A DNA stretch of 64,000 nt, from assembly GCF_048564905.1 (NCBI RefSeq), contig NC_132989.1, positions 20,355,257 to 20,419,256 of the forward strand, read 5' to 3'. This DNA is from Vicugna pacos. Its lineage: Eukaryota > Chordata > Mammalia > Artiodactyla > Camelidae. The translations under genes and the position numbers were made by a program. Under the pieces are notes generated by a model. It was not told the origin of the DNA. It made no database searches and saw nothing but the letters and a program-made list of their open reading frames with translations. Positions 10,931-22,920 of the stretch are shown piece by piece (positions within the stretch are counted from its first letter, which is position 1; each line of letters begins with the position of its first letter).

Positions 10931-13264
10931 TATCCTGCGGAGACTTCACGTCCCATCATTATATTTTCAACCTTCGAGAGCAAAATTTGTTCTCAGGAAT
11001 ATCAATCAGGCCCTGGAGGATCAAACTAAGGTGGAATTTTCCAGTAGCTCAGTGTGATCCTGGCAGAAGATTCAGTTCTTATCCACACTCGGAGGCTTTG
11101 GACGACGTCACCGCAAGCTGGAGACTGGCTGTTGGCTGCCCTGCTGCTTCTGGCAGGCCACCAGAAGATGCCACCACCCAGCGGCCTGGCCGGAGGTGCT
11201 CCCAGAGCCACTGGGCCAGAGGATACACTGTTCCTGCGTGTTCATGGCTCTTACAGAAGCAAAGGGGCCAGTCCTTTGACATTCCTTTTCCAATGGTTCC
11301 TCCCATCCCGAGACACACTCCTGAGAACACTGTCACTAAAACTAATGGAGGCCAGACCCCGGCACACCAACCAGTGTTTCCCATATGTCCTCTAATGGTC
11401 TGCAAGGGGCACTGATCATGACATTTTCCCAGAAATCTGTTTTTTAAGTGAAATAGCTCTGTCCAGAGCAAAGCAAGAAGATGACATTTTCTTCATTTTT
11501 TTAAAATTACAAAGTATGTTATTCTTGAAGGAGCCAGTCAGTTAACTAGGAATAAAATAGATTCTGCAACAACCATTTGGACTCAAAAAAGGGACATTTT
11601 CAGAGAACACATGAGGAATTATAAAGAAGCACAGATTTGCCTCTTGGCATGTAAAGCCACCAGATCCTTCACTAAGTCCATGTAAGACCTGCATAGATGA
11701 CATCTGTGGTCCGGGCTGCCTCTCCCCTGGGAACCACCCCTCTCCATTCCCACAGTCCATGTACTCTGAGTGGCCCTCCTCCTCCTTCCACCCAGTCAAG
11801 AAGGAACAGGTGTTGCAGGCCTAGACCAGCAGAGCGTCACATACTCTGGCCACACAGACTGGTTAAGGGACTGGAGAGGTGATTCAACTTGGACCAAGAG
11901 GAATTAGGCCCAGACGATTGCTCAAACTTTTAGACAAAAGAGGCTCTTTATTCTCTCCTGGACTTGGGAGTTTTAAAGAAGTCAGTCCTGCCGGTGGCAA
12001 CCATCTTACAACCACAAGGAAAGCGCTTATCTAAGAGGAGAGGCAAGAAGAAAACTGGGCTGGGAGATGGCAAGAGCTGGGTCCCAATGGCAACATCTGA
12101 GCACCTGGATCCACACATGCCTGAAGCAGATATTCCTGTGCTTTTCAATTATAGAGTGAACCAGTAAGTTACATTCCAGTCTAAGTTAGTTGGGCTGAGT
12201 TTTCTGTTACTTGTACCCAAGAATCCTGACTGGTAAATTTGCTCAAGCTGACACAAAGGGTCTCAGATATAAAGACTTCCTGTTCATTGAAAAGACGTCA
12301 CACTAGGGAAGTTTATACTAGTGCTCATATGAGGAGGACAGGACCAGTCAGCTCTTATTAGAGCCCAGAAAGGCCCTGGATTGAGAAAAATGTAAACATT
12401 CCAAAGGCAAAGGGTGGGCAGTAACTTCAACAGTGCACGGTGCTTTGAGACAATGTGTCAGCCAGAGTTGAACAGCTGGGATGCACTTTCTATAATTCAC
12501 TTATAATTTCAGAAAGAGAAATGGATGTTACAGATCCAAAGGAAAATAAATACCAGGCTCATTAAGCAGGTTTAGCACAGTAACTGAGGGCTAAACATAG
12601 CTACTCTGTCTAAGGAGCAAAAATAAGCAGGAATTTTCTGTAAGGCTAACTGATCCCTATTTATACTCTCTCCTTATTAAGCCCACGGTGAATCTGGCCG
12701 GGCCCAGCTGTTTCTGAGCTACTTTGCCCATTTGGAGCTCAGAGCTAGTCTTAAGCTACAACCTGACTCCAAGGTAAGCAGCCCCTGCTGAAAGCTAAAG
12801 GTGTCAGAATTCGTCTGATGTGTTTGGTGCTGGATTGTAACTCAGACAAGAGGAATACAGCTTGTTTTCAGATCTATTTTGTTCGCTTTTTACAACATAA
12901 AACTCAAAGCAAAGAAGCAGCAGCAGAATGTTGAAGGGCCCTGTGTGACACTTAGGAACGGAAACAGGCCCTTTCTGGAAGAAATTTGGCCTAAAAAAAA
13001 TTGAAGAAGAGTTGCAGATGGTGAGGCCTATTTGACCATGAAGCGAAACTGTGATGAAAGTAGGGAACGTCTCAGGCAAGTCAATTACACAGGATAAACC
13101 GACAGAAGATGTTCCATCAGGGACCCAGCGAGCACGGAATTCTGGAATGGGAATACAACACGAGTAGGCCTTCCCAGCTTTTGCGCCCAAAGAATTAAAA
13201 ATTGTATTGACGTAAGAAACAAAACAACTGTAATATTATAGATGAAAAGCACACGTTCAGAGAG

Positions 13265-13500
13265 TCAATTACGAGCAGTTCCCCACGTATGCCCAGTACA
13301 CTCCTGCCCCCGAGCCTGTCCCCACTGTTCCCCTTGCCCTGAATACCTCTGGTCCCTTCCGTCTAAGTCCAACTCATCTTTCAAGACCCAGGTTCAAGTG
13401 CCAATTTGATTCAATGACTTCCTCGATTATCTAGCTCAGTCACATCTCCTGATGGAGAATTCCAGCAGCACCTCATCCCATAGCATCTAGACCTTTCATT
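13265..13500 (+). repeat. L2 LINE fragment
   Basis: The phrases CAACTCATCTTTCAAGACCCAGGTTCAAGTGCCA, ATTCAATGACTTCCTCGATTATC and ATCTAGACCTTTCATTCTTGTTTTACAGTTATT match the L2 ORF2-3' region pattern (compare 'tcaaggcccagctcaaatgtcac...gaagccttccctga'). Confidence 0.58.
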
Positions 13501-13631
13501 CTTGTTTTACAGTTATTTTCTATTTTATATATTAATAATGTATATGATTAGAATGATTACATATTATTTTTTCTTTTCGTTTCTTTGAAGCCATCATGCT
13601 GTACATTACACACCAAGCACTTACTTATCTT

Positions 13632-13872
13632 ATAAGTGGAAGTTTGTCTACCAGGTACAGAATAGATAAACAAGGTCCTACTGTATAGCACAGAGAACTG
13701 TATTCAATGGCTTCTAGTAATCTGTAATGAAGAAGAATATGAAAAAGAACATGTATAAAACATGTATAACTGAATTGCGATGCTGTACACCAGAAACTAA
13801 CACAACATTGTAAATTAAAAAATGTTTTACATATGAAGAAAATGAATATTAAAAAAATAAGTGGAAGTTTGT
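13632..13872 (+). repeat. 5'-truncated L1 tail with perfect 16-bp target-site duplication
   Basis: ATAAGTGGAAGTTTGT lies at 13632-13647 and again, identically, at 13857-13872. The roughly 209 bases between carry the cetartiodactyl L1 3' end: GTCCTACTGTATAGCACAGAG, TGTATAACTGAATTGCGATG, CTGTACACCAGAAACTAACA and CAACATTGTAAATTAAAAAA. The perfect duplication marks a fairly recent insertion. Confidence 0.87.
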
Positions 13873-14014
13873 TCCTTTTGGCCACCTTCACTCATTTAAT
13901 TTATTTTTCTCTATATAAAAATAAATTAATATATATATTTATAAATATGTAATAAATTAACCTATTTTATATTTCTGCAATCTGTCATTTCTCAGGGCAC
14001 TACCCACATCTAAC

Positions 14015-14075
14015 CCATCTTTAACATCAGGACATGAGGACAGTCAGTAAATACCTGTTGAATGACTGAGGAATG
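14015..14075 (+). repeat. Possible L2 3'-end stub
   Basis: ATCAGGACATGAGGACAGTCAGTAAATACCTGTTGAATGACTGAGG resembles the last bases of L2 (tagtaggcgctcaataaatgtttgttgaatgaatga). It is too short for certainty. Confidence 0.4.
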
Positions 14076-15401
14076 TTCTGGTTGCAGAGGACTGCAACTC
14101 CTTGCACTAGAGGAAGGAGAAAGGGGCCATGGAAGCCACCTCTCTCGTGCTGCACCCACTATCTTGTTTCTCTGAACACTGGGATGAGAGTAATTGGACT
14201 TCTCCCTGTGGTGGGGAACATGACTGCTCACCATTCTGGGGGTGCAAAATAGATTCTTAACCAGTTCCAGTTAAAAAAAATCCCCACGAAAATATTAGGG
14301 TGGGCCTGGCTTGCTCACATGCTCCCCGGCTCCTCATTTCCCCACGCTTTTAATTGTGTTGCAAAATCTCCATCAGTGAGAAACAAGGCTTTCCACCAAG
14401 TAACTCTAAAATAAGTCAAATTTAATTACTGAAGCACCCATGCTTTTTTAATTATAAGCAGTGGAAACCTTCCTAAGATACAGCACACATATTTTTCTAC
14501 TTTCAAAATCAGAATATATTGAGCAGAGTTTCCTTTTTGAGGAACTGGATGGCAAAGGTCAATTACGGCTTCTGCTGCCATAAAGCTGTGGCCCAAGAAA
14601 CTGCTGGGTATGATGGATGGCTTGCTCTTTATCCAGACCTCTGAGCTATTACGATTTTTATGTAATTTTTTCCTCCTAAGTTCTCTGTACCTTGCCTCAT
14701 CAGTAATTATTCATTTTTGTTCTGTGAATGAACAGGGCAGAGTATTATATTCCAAAACACTGGACGATGGGAAATCTTGGAGTCGAGGTTATTGTAACTG
14801 TATGCAAAGTAAGGCATATCTTGGACAGGGTGACCTTAGAACCTGCTCTCTCCTCAATTCCTGCTGCAAAGTTTTGTAACCCAGTCCCTCTGGCCACAGG
14901 TGACTAAACTGTCAAAGCACCTACAATCAAGGTCTCTGCTCCATAGACGGGCCACCAGTCAATGACAGGGCCCAGCACAAAGCTAGCCTCGGGGGAGTCG
15001 AGTGAGTCGGAGTCTCACTCTCAGGAAATAGGACTGGGAAGCAAAGAACTGGGCAGAAGCAGAGGAAAGCCACGAGGGGAAAGAAGATTCAGACCCAGAG
15101 AGTGATGGGGAAGAAGCAGCCAGGTGTGACTATCTGGCAGAAGCAGCTGGATGCCCAGAGGGCCACCACACCAAGTAGCTGAAGGCTGGTGATGTGGAGC
15201 AAAAACAGTCCCTCAACTGCATTTGGTCCTGGTCCCCTTCCTGGCTCGACCTCCCTGCAGCTCCAGCTCTTCCCAGCCTTTCCTGGGTTCCTGGCCTGTG
15301 TTTCTGCTCCACACCCCCCTTAATCTCCTCGAACGACCTAAAGGTGCCCAACCAGGCTAGACACCAGGTGAAGGTGTGGTGCTCAGCGCCAGGTGTGGAC
15401 T

Positions 15402-15431
15402 GGGGTGGGTCTGGGGGCGGTGGGGGGTGGG
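15402..15431 (+). other. G-quadruplex candidate
   Basis: Five G-runs of length 4, 3, 5, 6 and 3 occur within 30 bases, with an extra GG between the third and fourth. The first loop is T and the second is TCT, so several four-run quadruplex choices exist. The G-rich strand is the plus strand, which is the template for ARHGAP26 transcription. The motif is seen directly; folding is inferred. Confidence 0.7.
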
Positions 15432-15587
15432 TGTCTATGTTATTCTGCACCTCAGATATGACAGGATCCCTGCAGGCAACCTCCCTTCTCACTCTGTGCC
15501 CTCTGGATGAGGGACGTAGAATCTTAGGAGAGCCTCCCAGAGACATTTCACATCCTCAGTTATTGTTACAATAACAACTGTGACACT

Positions 15588-15815
15588 AATCAGTAACTTG
15601 TACTGAGCACCTACTATGTGCTTGAAGGCACACTACGTGCTTTACATGAACTATGTAATCCTCACAACCACCCTAGGAGGTAGAAACTATTATTAAACAG
15701 AGGAGGCTTACAGATGGCAAGTTAACTTTTTTACAGCAACACAGCTCATAAGCAGTCAAGTTGGGATATGAACTCCAATAAACCTGTCCCAGAGCCTGCG
15801 TGCTTAACACTGTGA
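15588..15815 (-). repeat. MIR SINE, antisense
   Basis: It shows TACTGAGCACCTACTATGTG, CTTTACATGAACTATGTAATCCTCACAACCACCCTAGGAGGTAGAAACTATTATTAA, ACAGCTCATAAGCAG and GAACTCCAATAAACCTGTCCCAGAGCCTGCGTGCTTAACACTGTG. This is a nearly complete reversed MIR. Confidence 0.8.
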
Positions 15816-18684
15816 TGGACTCGATAATGAAAACCTGACTTTTCCTGAGGACTTCATGAGGTGACATGGACAAGGGGGCCTATCACACACCCCTTAGGAG
15901 AAACCCAGTCATGGTTCCTCTGAGTTGTTTCCCCAGAGCTCGCCACCCAACCTCTACCACCCTCGTGTCTCCTCCGTCCCACCCCAGCCCCTCAAATCTC
16001 AACCTGTATGCCCCACTCAACAAAACCAAAGCCCGGCCAGGAGGAGTCCCGGTTCCACTGCCAGCTTTGCACAGACACAGACTGCAGCTTCACGGCTGCC
16101 CTGGGAGCAAAGGCAGCCCCACGGTGACGCATAAGGAGGCAGTTCTGAAAGGACCTCCTCTCTCCAGAGTAAAGGGAGCATCTTTAGAGGTGGCGGAACA
16201 CAGGTCAGCTCATCTGAGCAGAGAGAGTGTTTTCTTTCTCCTCTTTACTACAAATTCTTTTATTTCTCGATGAACCTGGAGGAAAGCTGGGTGTGAGGCT
16301 GTAGCAGGACACAGCTAGCGTTCTGCTTGAAATCACACTGCCCTCCTGTTTGAGGGGCCCGACATGCTGATTACACATTCATATTTGAGAGGAGGGTGTC
16401 AGGTTTCCGCTGAACATTCTGTACATAGAGACCCAATTCTTCCCAAGCTCTGCCAAGTTCAGTGGGTTAGCTGGTGAACTTGCTCGAATGAGACACACCA
16501 AAAGTGAGGAGTAAGGCGGAAAGCTGGCTTGGATTGCATTTCAACAGGCATTCAGGTTAGGGCTGGCAGGGCTCTGTGTGGCCAAGCTGTATGGAGGGTA
16601 TCAACTCAGCTCAGGTTGTGTTAAGCCTCCCTTTGTATCGCCACCGGAGCTGGTTACTTGAAATTGTACCTTGAAAAGAATAAACTCCAGGAGCTGACAT
16701 TTCTGGACGTGGAAGAAGAGCTGGGAAAAATCAGCTCAGTTTGCAAAGAAAAATCCTGCAGAAGAGTTTTTCTTTCTTTGTAAAGATGAACCAGGGTGTG
16801 TGCTTGCGGGGATACTGTCTAACTGACTCAGGCTGAAATTAAAGGCAGAATTAATAACTGCCTTGTGAGGCAGACGGAATTTAACTTAGAATATCCTTAC
16901 AGAAAAAGAACCAGGAAAAAAGAGCTCTCATTCCCTACATGGAGACTTGGGTGTTGCATGAAAATTAACTAGCCAGACTTCTCCTGACCCACAGCAGGGC
17001 AGAGTATCTTTTCACTAGTTTTCCCCAGCTACTCTGAGTTTAAAGAACTATGAATTCTCAAGAACTCGTTTTTTCCATATAAGGTCAGAAAACAATCCTT
17101 CAAGGTATGAATTAAATTTCAGTTTATTAGGCAATTTGGTAGAGGGCTTTACACCAGAAATTATTATAGATTTTTGCGACAAGTATTAGTAAACTGCTAG
17201 TTTGGGGGGAGGAAGAAAAGTACCACTGTCTTAACGAGAAATTCTCCTGTTAGGGGAGGGGCAAAAATGAAAAACGCAACATATTCAAGTGATCAAATTC
17301 CAACTTTTCATTCCTTTCAGTATTCTTCTCTCTCTACATCATTCTTATGGTCCAAATTTAAAATTTTTTGCCACCTAAAAGGTTAGATCCATAGAGACCT
17401 CAGTGGAAAAGAAGAATTGGGACTCCCTACCATCTTTTTTTTTAAGCCCAGTGCTTCAAAATGGGTGGAGCTCAAGAGGTAGGAAGTTTCCTGGCTAACA
17501 GGATAAAAAAAGTTGGTACACAAAACTGGAACCCCTCCTCCCCCATTCTCAGTAAACTGGACCAAGGCAGACAAGGAAATGACAAACTCAGAGCAGATCT
17601 AGAAGCTGAAGTCAGGAGGTTATCGGAAACCTTACTGATACAGTGTAAATTGCAAAGGCACTTCATTCAACCACAAGTGCTTTTGAGTGAATGATCAGAC
17701 CACTCACTTATCTCTTAAGATCTGTCTCTCCCTGCTAGCAATGTTCTCTTGATGTCCTTATATCTGATTTCTCCCACGTGGACTGTAAGAGATGTGAGGG
17801 AAAAGTCTCCTCGATCGTGCCTGGAACGTTATCCTGAACAGAAGGTATTTATTCTGTGTCTGCCGGTTGGCTGGGAAGGGACTGAGTCTGATCTGGCTGA
17901 TTCTGAAGGCTGATGTTGGCGCCCACCAAGCGCAGGCTACAGTGGCAGATATTCAACCGGAGGTGCCATATTCCAAGGGGACATGTAAAGTGGAGGTAAG
18001 TCTCCATTCCATTGAGATTTTAAGAAGGGTAGAAGCTCAAGCAAGAGCAGCTGGTGGTGTTTCTCTGCTAATAATTGTTTAATTGCCACCCTCACTTGGG
18101 ACGGTGCTGGGTCTAACTGCTGTCTGGGATGATAACCTTGGCTGTGTCGGTCACTAACATGTGGACCTTGCCTCTGCTGGATTAGTGTGTCCAGGAGTCC
18201 CATGATCCTGCTTCTTGATTCTTGATCTTTTGCCAGTTTATTTTCACAGTGACAACTGCACACTTTAAGTACCACCATGAGATGACCAAGTACGTATTTC
18301 CTCTAATTCCACTTTCACACAAAGGGTCAAGAGAAGAAGAGGATGCGTGTGTTGGGGGTGGGGGTGGGGGCTGTTTGTCCCCCAGAGGAAGCAGAGAGTT
18401 ATAGGGCACTCCTACCACGAGGTCTGTGCTGTAAGGCACGGTGGATGGAAGCTAAGGGAGGGGAATGATGTCTGATGTGACATGATGACAGCCTTGCCAA
18501 TTTCATTCTCCCATTCCGTCCTTGGTGCCGCTATCCTTAAATTCTCGTCTGCAAGTTTCACCTCTTACATCTTCTAAGGCTCTGAGTAAAGTGGTGAACA
18601 AAATAAACTGAACAGGGCTTTCCAACTTGCTCAAAACCTAAGATGATTTCTCTCCTCTGTCATTGCTTTAGTCACTAAAAACAG

Positions 18685-18850
18685 ATAAACAGCAAGACTC
18701 TAATATATCGCACAGGGAACTACGTTCAATATCTTGTATTAACCTGTAATGAACACAAATATGAAAAAGAATATATATACAACTGAATCACTGTGCTGTA
18801 CACCAGAAACTAACATAACATTGTAAATCAACTACACTTCAACAAAACAA
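18685..18850 (+). repeat. 5'-truncated L1 tail
   Basis: It has the same 3' terminal sequence as the 13.65 kb copy: ATATATCGCACAGGGAACTACGTTCAATATC, CTGTAATGAACACAAATATG, CTGTGCTGTACACCAGAAACTAACATAACATTGTAAATCAACTACACTTCAA, then an AAAAC-rich tail. I could not identify a clear target-site duplication. Confidence 0.82.
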
Positions 18851-19749
18851 ACCAAAACACACCTTTTTAGTGTGTCTAATCACAAACGTATCACTTCTCC
18901 TCCTTTTACAACAGAAGCTGAAAAGGATTATAATGTTACTAAGTCACTCCTTTTCCATCAGCACGAAGCATGTGATCTGACTGTCCAGAAGGCAGGAGAC
19001 AGTGAAGAACACAGGTGATTTAAGCAGTGTGTCTGAGGTTACCAGAGCAACTGCTAATTATTATGGAGTAACTCTAGCCTACCTCCATAAAGGTCAGGAG
19101 TTGAGGTTTTTCCATTAAATATTCTGCTTTAAAATGGGGCTTTTAAGGGAAACTGGGTAGATGGCAGATGGAGAATGACAGATGAAGATCAGGTGAAAGA
19201 ACTATATATAGCTCAAGAAAACTGAACTACTTAAATTGCACAATGTTGTTTGAGAGGACAGAGAGGAGTTCACGAGCAGCTAGCTGATTTTCTGGTTTCC
19301 AAAGTTAGGGCTTCCCAGTTTAATAAGAAATCTGAAATCAGTCAGACGTAGAGGGCTAACAGCATCCACTCTACTTAGCTCCCTGAGACAAATCTCCTCT
19401 GCTGTCCTAAGAGTTACCATTGACTAAACTGACCTGGAGCCTCGGACAGACCAGCCTGGGGAGGTGGGGTCCTTTGGCCATGGAATGAATGATTCAAATA
19501 GCATTCATTCCATTTAAAACATACCAAAAGCAACACTTTCCTGGTACAGCCCTTGTTCTTCACTCTAATGGCAGGCATCTCATTCAGATTCTTAGCTCTT
19601 GAGGATGTAACACATTTTAAAGGTTTAAAAAAAGAGAACTCTCACAAAGGTGTACTCCACAATTTTAAGAAGATAATAAATAAAAGAATGGCAAATTCCA
19701 AAACTGAGTACATCTACTTTTAACTGACTTTTTAAAATGGAAAAAAATC

Positions 19750-20345
19750 CATGCATGCACTTGTGAAAAAAAAATTCCAAAATTCTAAAGGGGTAGTGTT
19801 GAAGTCAGTGTCCCTTCCAGCCAAGGCCACTGTCCCATCTGCCTCCATTCGAGAAAATCACACTGACTGCATTCTCCTGTATCTTTCCAGAAATATTACA
19901 AACGCGTTTACACGTCTGTCTGTGTATTTACCCCTGGATTCGTGTATGTAAGCAGAATCACACAATGCACGCTAATGGTGTTGAGATGTAGCTGCAGATC
20001 AAAATCACCTAGGAAGGTCAAGAAACATACCAAAACTCAGATCCCACCCCAGATCAATGAACTGTGAGGCTCCAGGGAAGGGGCCTAGGTGTTGGAAGTT
20101 TTTGTTTTAGGCTCCCCAGGTGATGCCCATGGGCTGAGAACCACAGCTGCACGTTACCCCACACCTTGCTCTTTCCCTTAATGCACCTTCCAAGATTGCT
20201 CTACTCCAGCACGTGTAGGACGACCTCATTCCTCTGCTGCACGGGGTAGCAGTCTACATTACGATTTAGTTGGGCAGCCCTTTACTGATGGCTATCCCTT
20301 CTGGTCCCACCCTTTGGCTTTTATAAATGGTACCGCACTATACAT
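19750..20345 (-). repeat. Old L1M fragment, antisense, split by MER5A
   Basis: The left part shows CTGTATCTTTCCAGAAATATTACAAACGCGTTTACACG and GTAAGCAGAATCACACAATG. The right part shows CAGTCTACATTACGATTTAGTTGGGCAGCCCTTTACTGATGGCTATCCC...TTTTATAAATGGTACCGC. Both look like reversed L1 3' sequence. A MER5A copy lies between them. It is strongly diverged. Confidence 0.48.
19975..20152 (+). mobile_element. MER5A (hAT-Charlie MITE)
   Basis: It shows CAGATCAAAATCACCTAGGAAGGTC, CTCAGATCCCACCCCAGATCAATGAACTG, TTTAGGCTCCCCAGGTGATGCCCATGG and GAGAACCACAG, in MER5A order. This is a non-autonomous DNA transposon fossil with no coding capacity. Confidence 0.66.
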
Positions 20346-21631
20346 CTGTGCCGACAGCACCCACTCCCCACCCTGCCCTCTTCTCTGGGAGCTCACCTGC
20401 ATGGATTTCAGCCACAGGGTTCCCTGTTGGGTTCACCAGTGGGGATGTCTGGCAGGAGATTAGCAGGAGGAAGGAGAAGGCCAAGGTAATTACTCCTTTG
20501 TCTCCCTTTCTGATTGGTCATTTCTACCTTAGTCCCTTGACCAAAGGTCCTTGCAAGGTGCTGACCTGATGCAGCTCTCTCTTCTTCTGGGTTCCAGTGA
20601 CCATATGCTACTCATGTCCCGTTGGCCAAAGGATGGTCATTAGTTGGCTCCTACTAGCCCTGGTTTACTACGCTAACTCTTGTGATTCTCCTGCTGTCAC
20701 CCCTTTTAAATGAATTCTCCTTGAATTATTATGCTATTTCATTGTACTGATGTTTCCTTAGGATTCTAGTAGGTTGGCCTTGGATGCGTAACTTTGCCTT
20801 TGTTTCTATGTGGAAAAAGTTGTCTTGGTTCCCTCTGAAAACACAGCTTCTTCAAAAAGAGCAGCAAGAGGTAAGAAGGTCACCTTAAAGCAGCTAGTTT
20901 ATCCCTTTCTCTGAGCATTTTTGACAACAGCCAAGGAACAGCCCCATCACCTCTTCAATTTATAACGAATATTGGAAGGAATAAGGAAGCAATGTCTCAA
21001 GGAGACCCTCGCTGCTTCCTCGAGAAGGAGGCTGAGAGGCACTGGAAGAGAGAGAACCAGATAGAACAAATGCAGTAGACGACTAAGAAGCAGAATTTCA
21101 GGATGATGTTTTCCAGAAACTATTTTTCTTCTTGCGATAATAACAGGCAAATTTACAAAGAGTCATAGGCTGGAAAGGAATTCCTGAGGCTAAATTATGC
21201 CCCAGTGAAAACTCAGGATTGCAATTAGGTTATAGTCTAATTAGTACAGTTCCAATTGGTTCCACCCAATGGAGAAACAATAGGGTAGATGTTTGACAAG
21301 GCTCTCGAGAGTAAATACCTAAACCCACGGACTTTCTGCAAACAGCTTGAAGCCTGACTTGCAAAAGGAGTGCTTCTTTTGATTTCCGTGTATTTTATTA
21401 TTTGGAGTTAATTTAGTTTTCGTTGTTCTAATTTCTTTTAAAATTATCATCTCAATGTTTTTCACTCAGTTGCTTTGTGTCACACCAGGATCGAACAAAT
21501 ACACAAAACATTAACACTGAGTGTCTATCTACTGCTACCACTGAAAGGAATCAACACTAGGGGTTTGGTCACTGGTGAGGGGGTGGGTCGCAACTTAAGA
21601 GGAAATAAGATAAGGTAATAAAAAATAATAA

Positions 21632-21845
21632 TAGCACTCAATTTTTATTGACCACTTACTATGAATAAGGCCATTTACTAAGTGTTACACAGGCATATCT
21701 CATCTGATCCTCACAACCGCTTTGAAGGTAGGTGTCATTATTATTATTTCCACTTCTGAGAAGAGGTTTAACTCAGAGAGGGCAAGTAGCTTGCCCAAGT
21801 ATATGCAGTCAGGGAAGAGCAGCACTAAGGCCTCACCGTCCGGGC
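21632..21845 (-). repeat. MIR SINE, antisense
   Basis: It shows TTTATTGACCACTTACTATGAATAAGGCC, TCTCATCTGATCCTCACAACCGCTTTGAAGGTAGGTGTCATTATTATTATTTCC and AACTCAGAGAGGGCAAGTAGCTTGCCCAAGTA. It is a clear reversed MIR. Confidence 0.8.
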
Positions 21846-22349
21846 CACACGGGCTTTTCCCAGCACCCGATCCCAAAGCTCGCAGATGCTTTGTACGTGA
21901 TACAACCCATTATGTCATGATATGGCCCATTTCAGTCTTCAGATAGCTATTTGCGGCCATACCTCTTTAAACAAACTAAATTGCTCTTCTTTTGAAATAA
22001 CCATAATAACCATAATAACACCATCCATTAGAACAAAGACATTTCCTTCTCAAACGCGGAGTGTTCTAGAATGGTATTTCCTAAATATGGGGAATCCTGT
22101 TTTAAGAGGCTGAAGGGAGGTCCTACAGAAGCATGTTCTGTGGTCACAGACATTTAGGACGTGCTGCCTAAGACACGCCCCCTGGTAGATCCGTAACGGA
22201 CGTACTGATGGCGCAGAAATCGTCCTGCCAAGCATCCGCAGCGCTCGGTCCTGCTCAGCCCCTTCCACCTGTCCCGCATTCCGGCTGCGGCCTAGGGGAT
22301 GCCGAACTAGCAGGCACATCTTTCGTGCGCGTTCATGTCGAACCACCCC

Positions 22350-22465
22350 TCTCAGTATCACATACCTGCGATCTCCTTTTCTGTCAATGCAAGGGTCTTG
22401 ATTTTCTCGTGGTATACACACGGTAGGTGCTTAATAAAAATATCTGTTGGCTTGATTCATGGATG
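22350..22465 (+). repeat. Possible L2 3' end
   Basis: TCAATGCAAGGGTCTTGATTTTC...ACACACGGTAGGTGCTTAATAAAAATATCTGTTGGC matches the L2 3' terminus. The CpG-rich sequence upstream (22190-22340) may belong to the same copy or may be unique. Confidence 0.45.
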
Positions 22466-22734
22466 CACCCACTCTCTCTTGATTTGTGACCAAAAGGCAT
22501 GCATTTGCAAAGCAGCTGGCGGGCTCCCTTGTCGAGCTGGAAAGTACAGCACTGGTGAGCTAACTGGGTTCCCCTGAGGGCCTGGAGCAGGGCGCTCTTA
22601 AGCTCCACTAATGTCATCACTGCAGGGACAATCAAAGTGCCAGTGATGACAAAGGCTTGGCCCTAAGTGCTTTACATAGAAATATATCCAGATCTTACTC
22701 TTGCGGAAGTGCATCAGCCTAATGCACTATGACT

Positions 22735-22920
22735 CCGGCTCTCAGACTTGAGTGTGTGTCACAGTGACCTCCGGGGCCTGTTAAAACAGACTGCAGGGCT
22801 AATCCTCCAGAGCTGCTGACCCGGTGAGTCTGGGTGGGGCCTGGGAACGTGCGTACTGAACAAGCTCCCAGGTGATGCCAGTGATGCTGGTCCCAGGCCC
22901 ACACTCCAGGAACCCCTGCA
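22735..22920 (+). mobile_element. MER5A (hAT-Charlie MITE)
   Basis: It shows GGCTCTCAGACTTGAGTGTG, CAGAGCTGCTGACCCGGTGAGTCTGGGTGGGGCCTGGGAACGTGCGTACTGAACAAGCTCCCAGGTGATGCCAGTGATGCTGGTCCCAGGCCCACAC, in MER5A order and near full length. Confidence 0.74.

Noticed and set aside
10882-11415. 177-codon plus-strand frame with a His-rich start
   Set aside because: The His run is the (CAY)n triplet tract after a MIR. The rest has competing frames on both strands and no family resemblance.
15130-15574. Overlapping frames of 126 and 138 codons on opposite strands
   Set aside because: Both reflect a GC-rich intronic stretch with G-runs. There are no splice-phase matches to ARHGAP26 and no domain.
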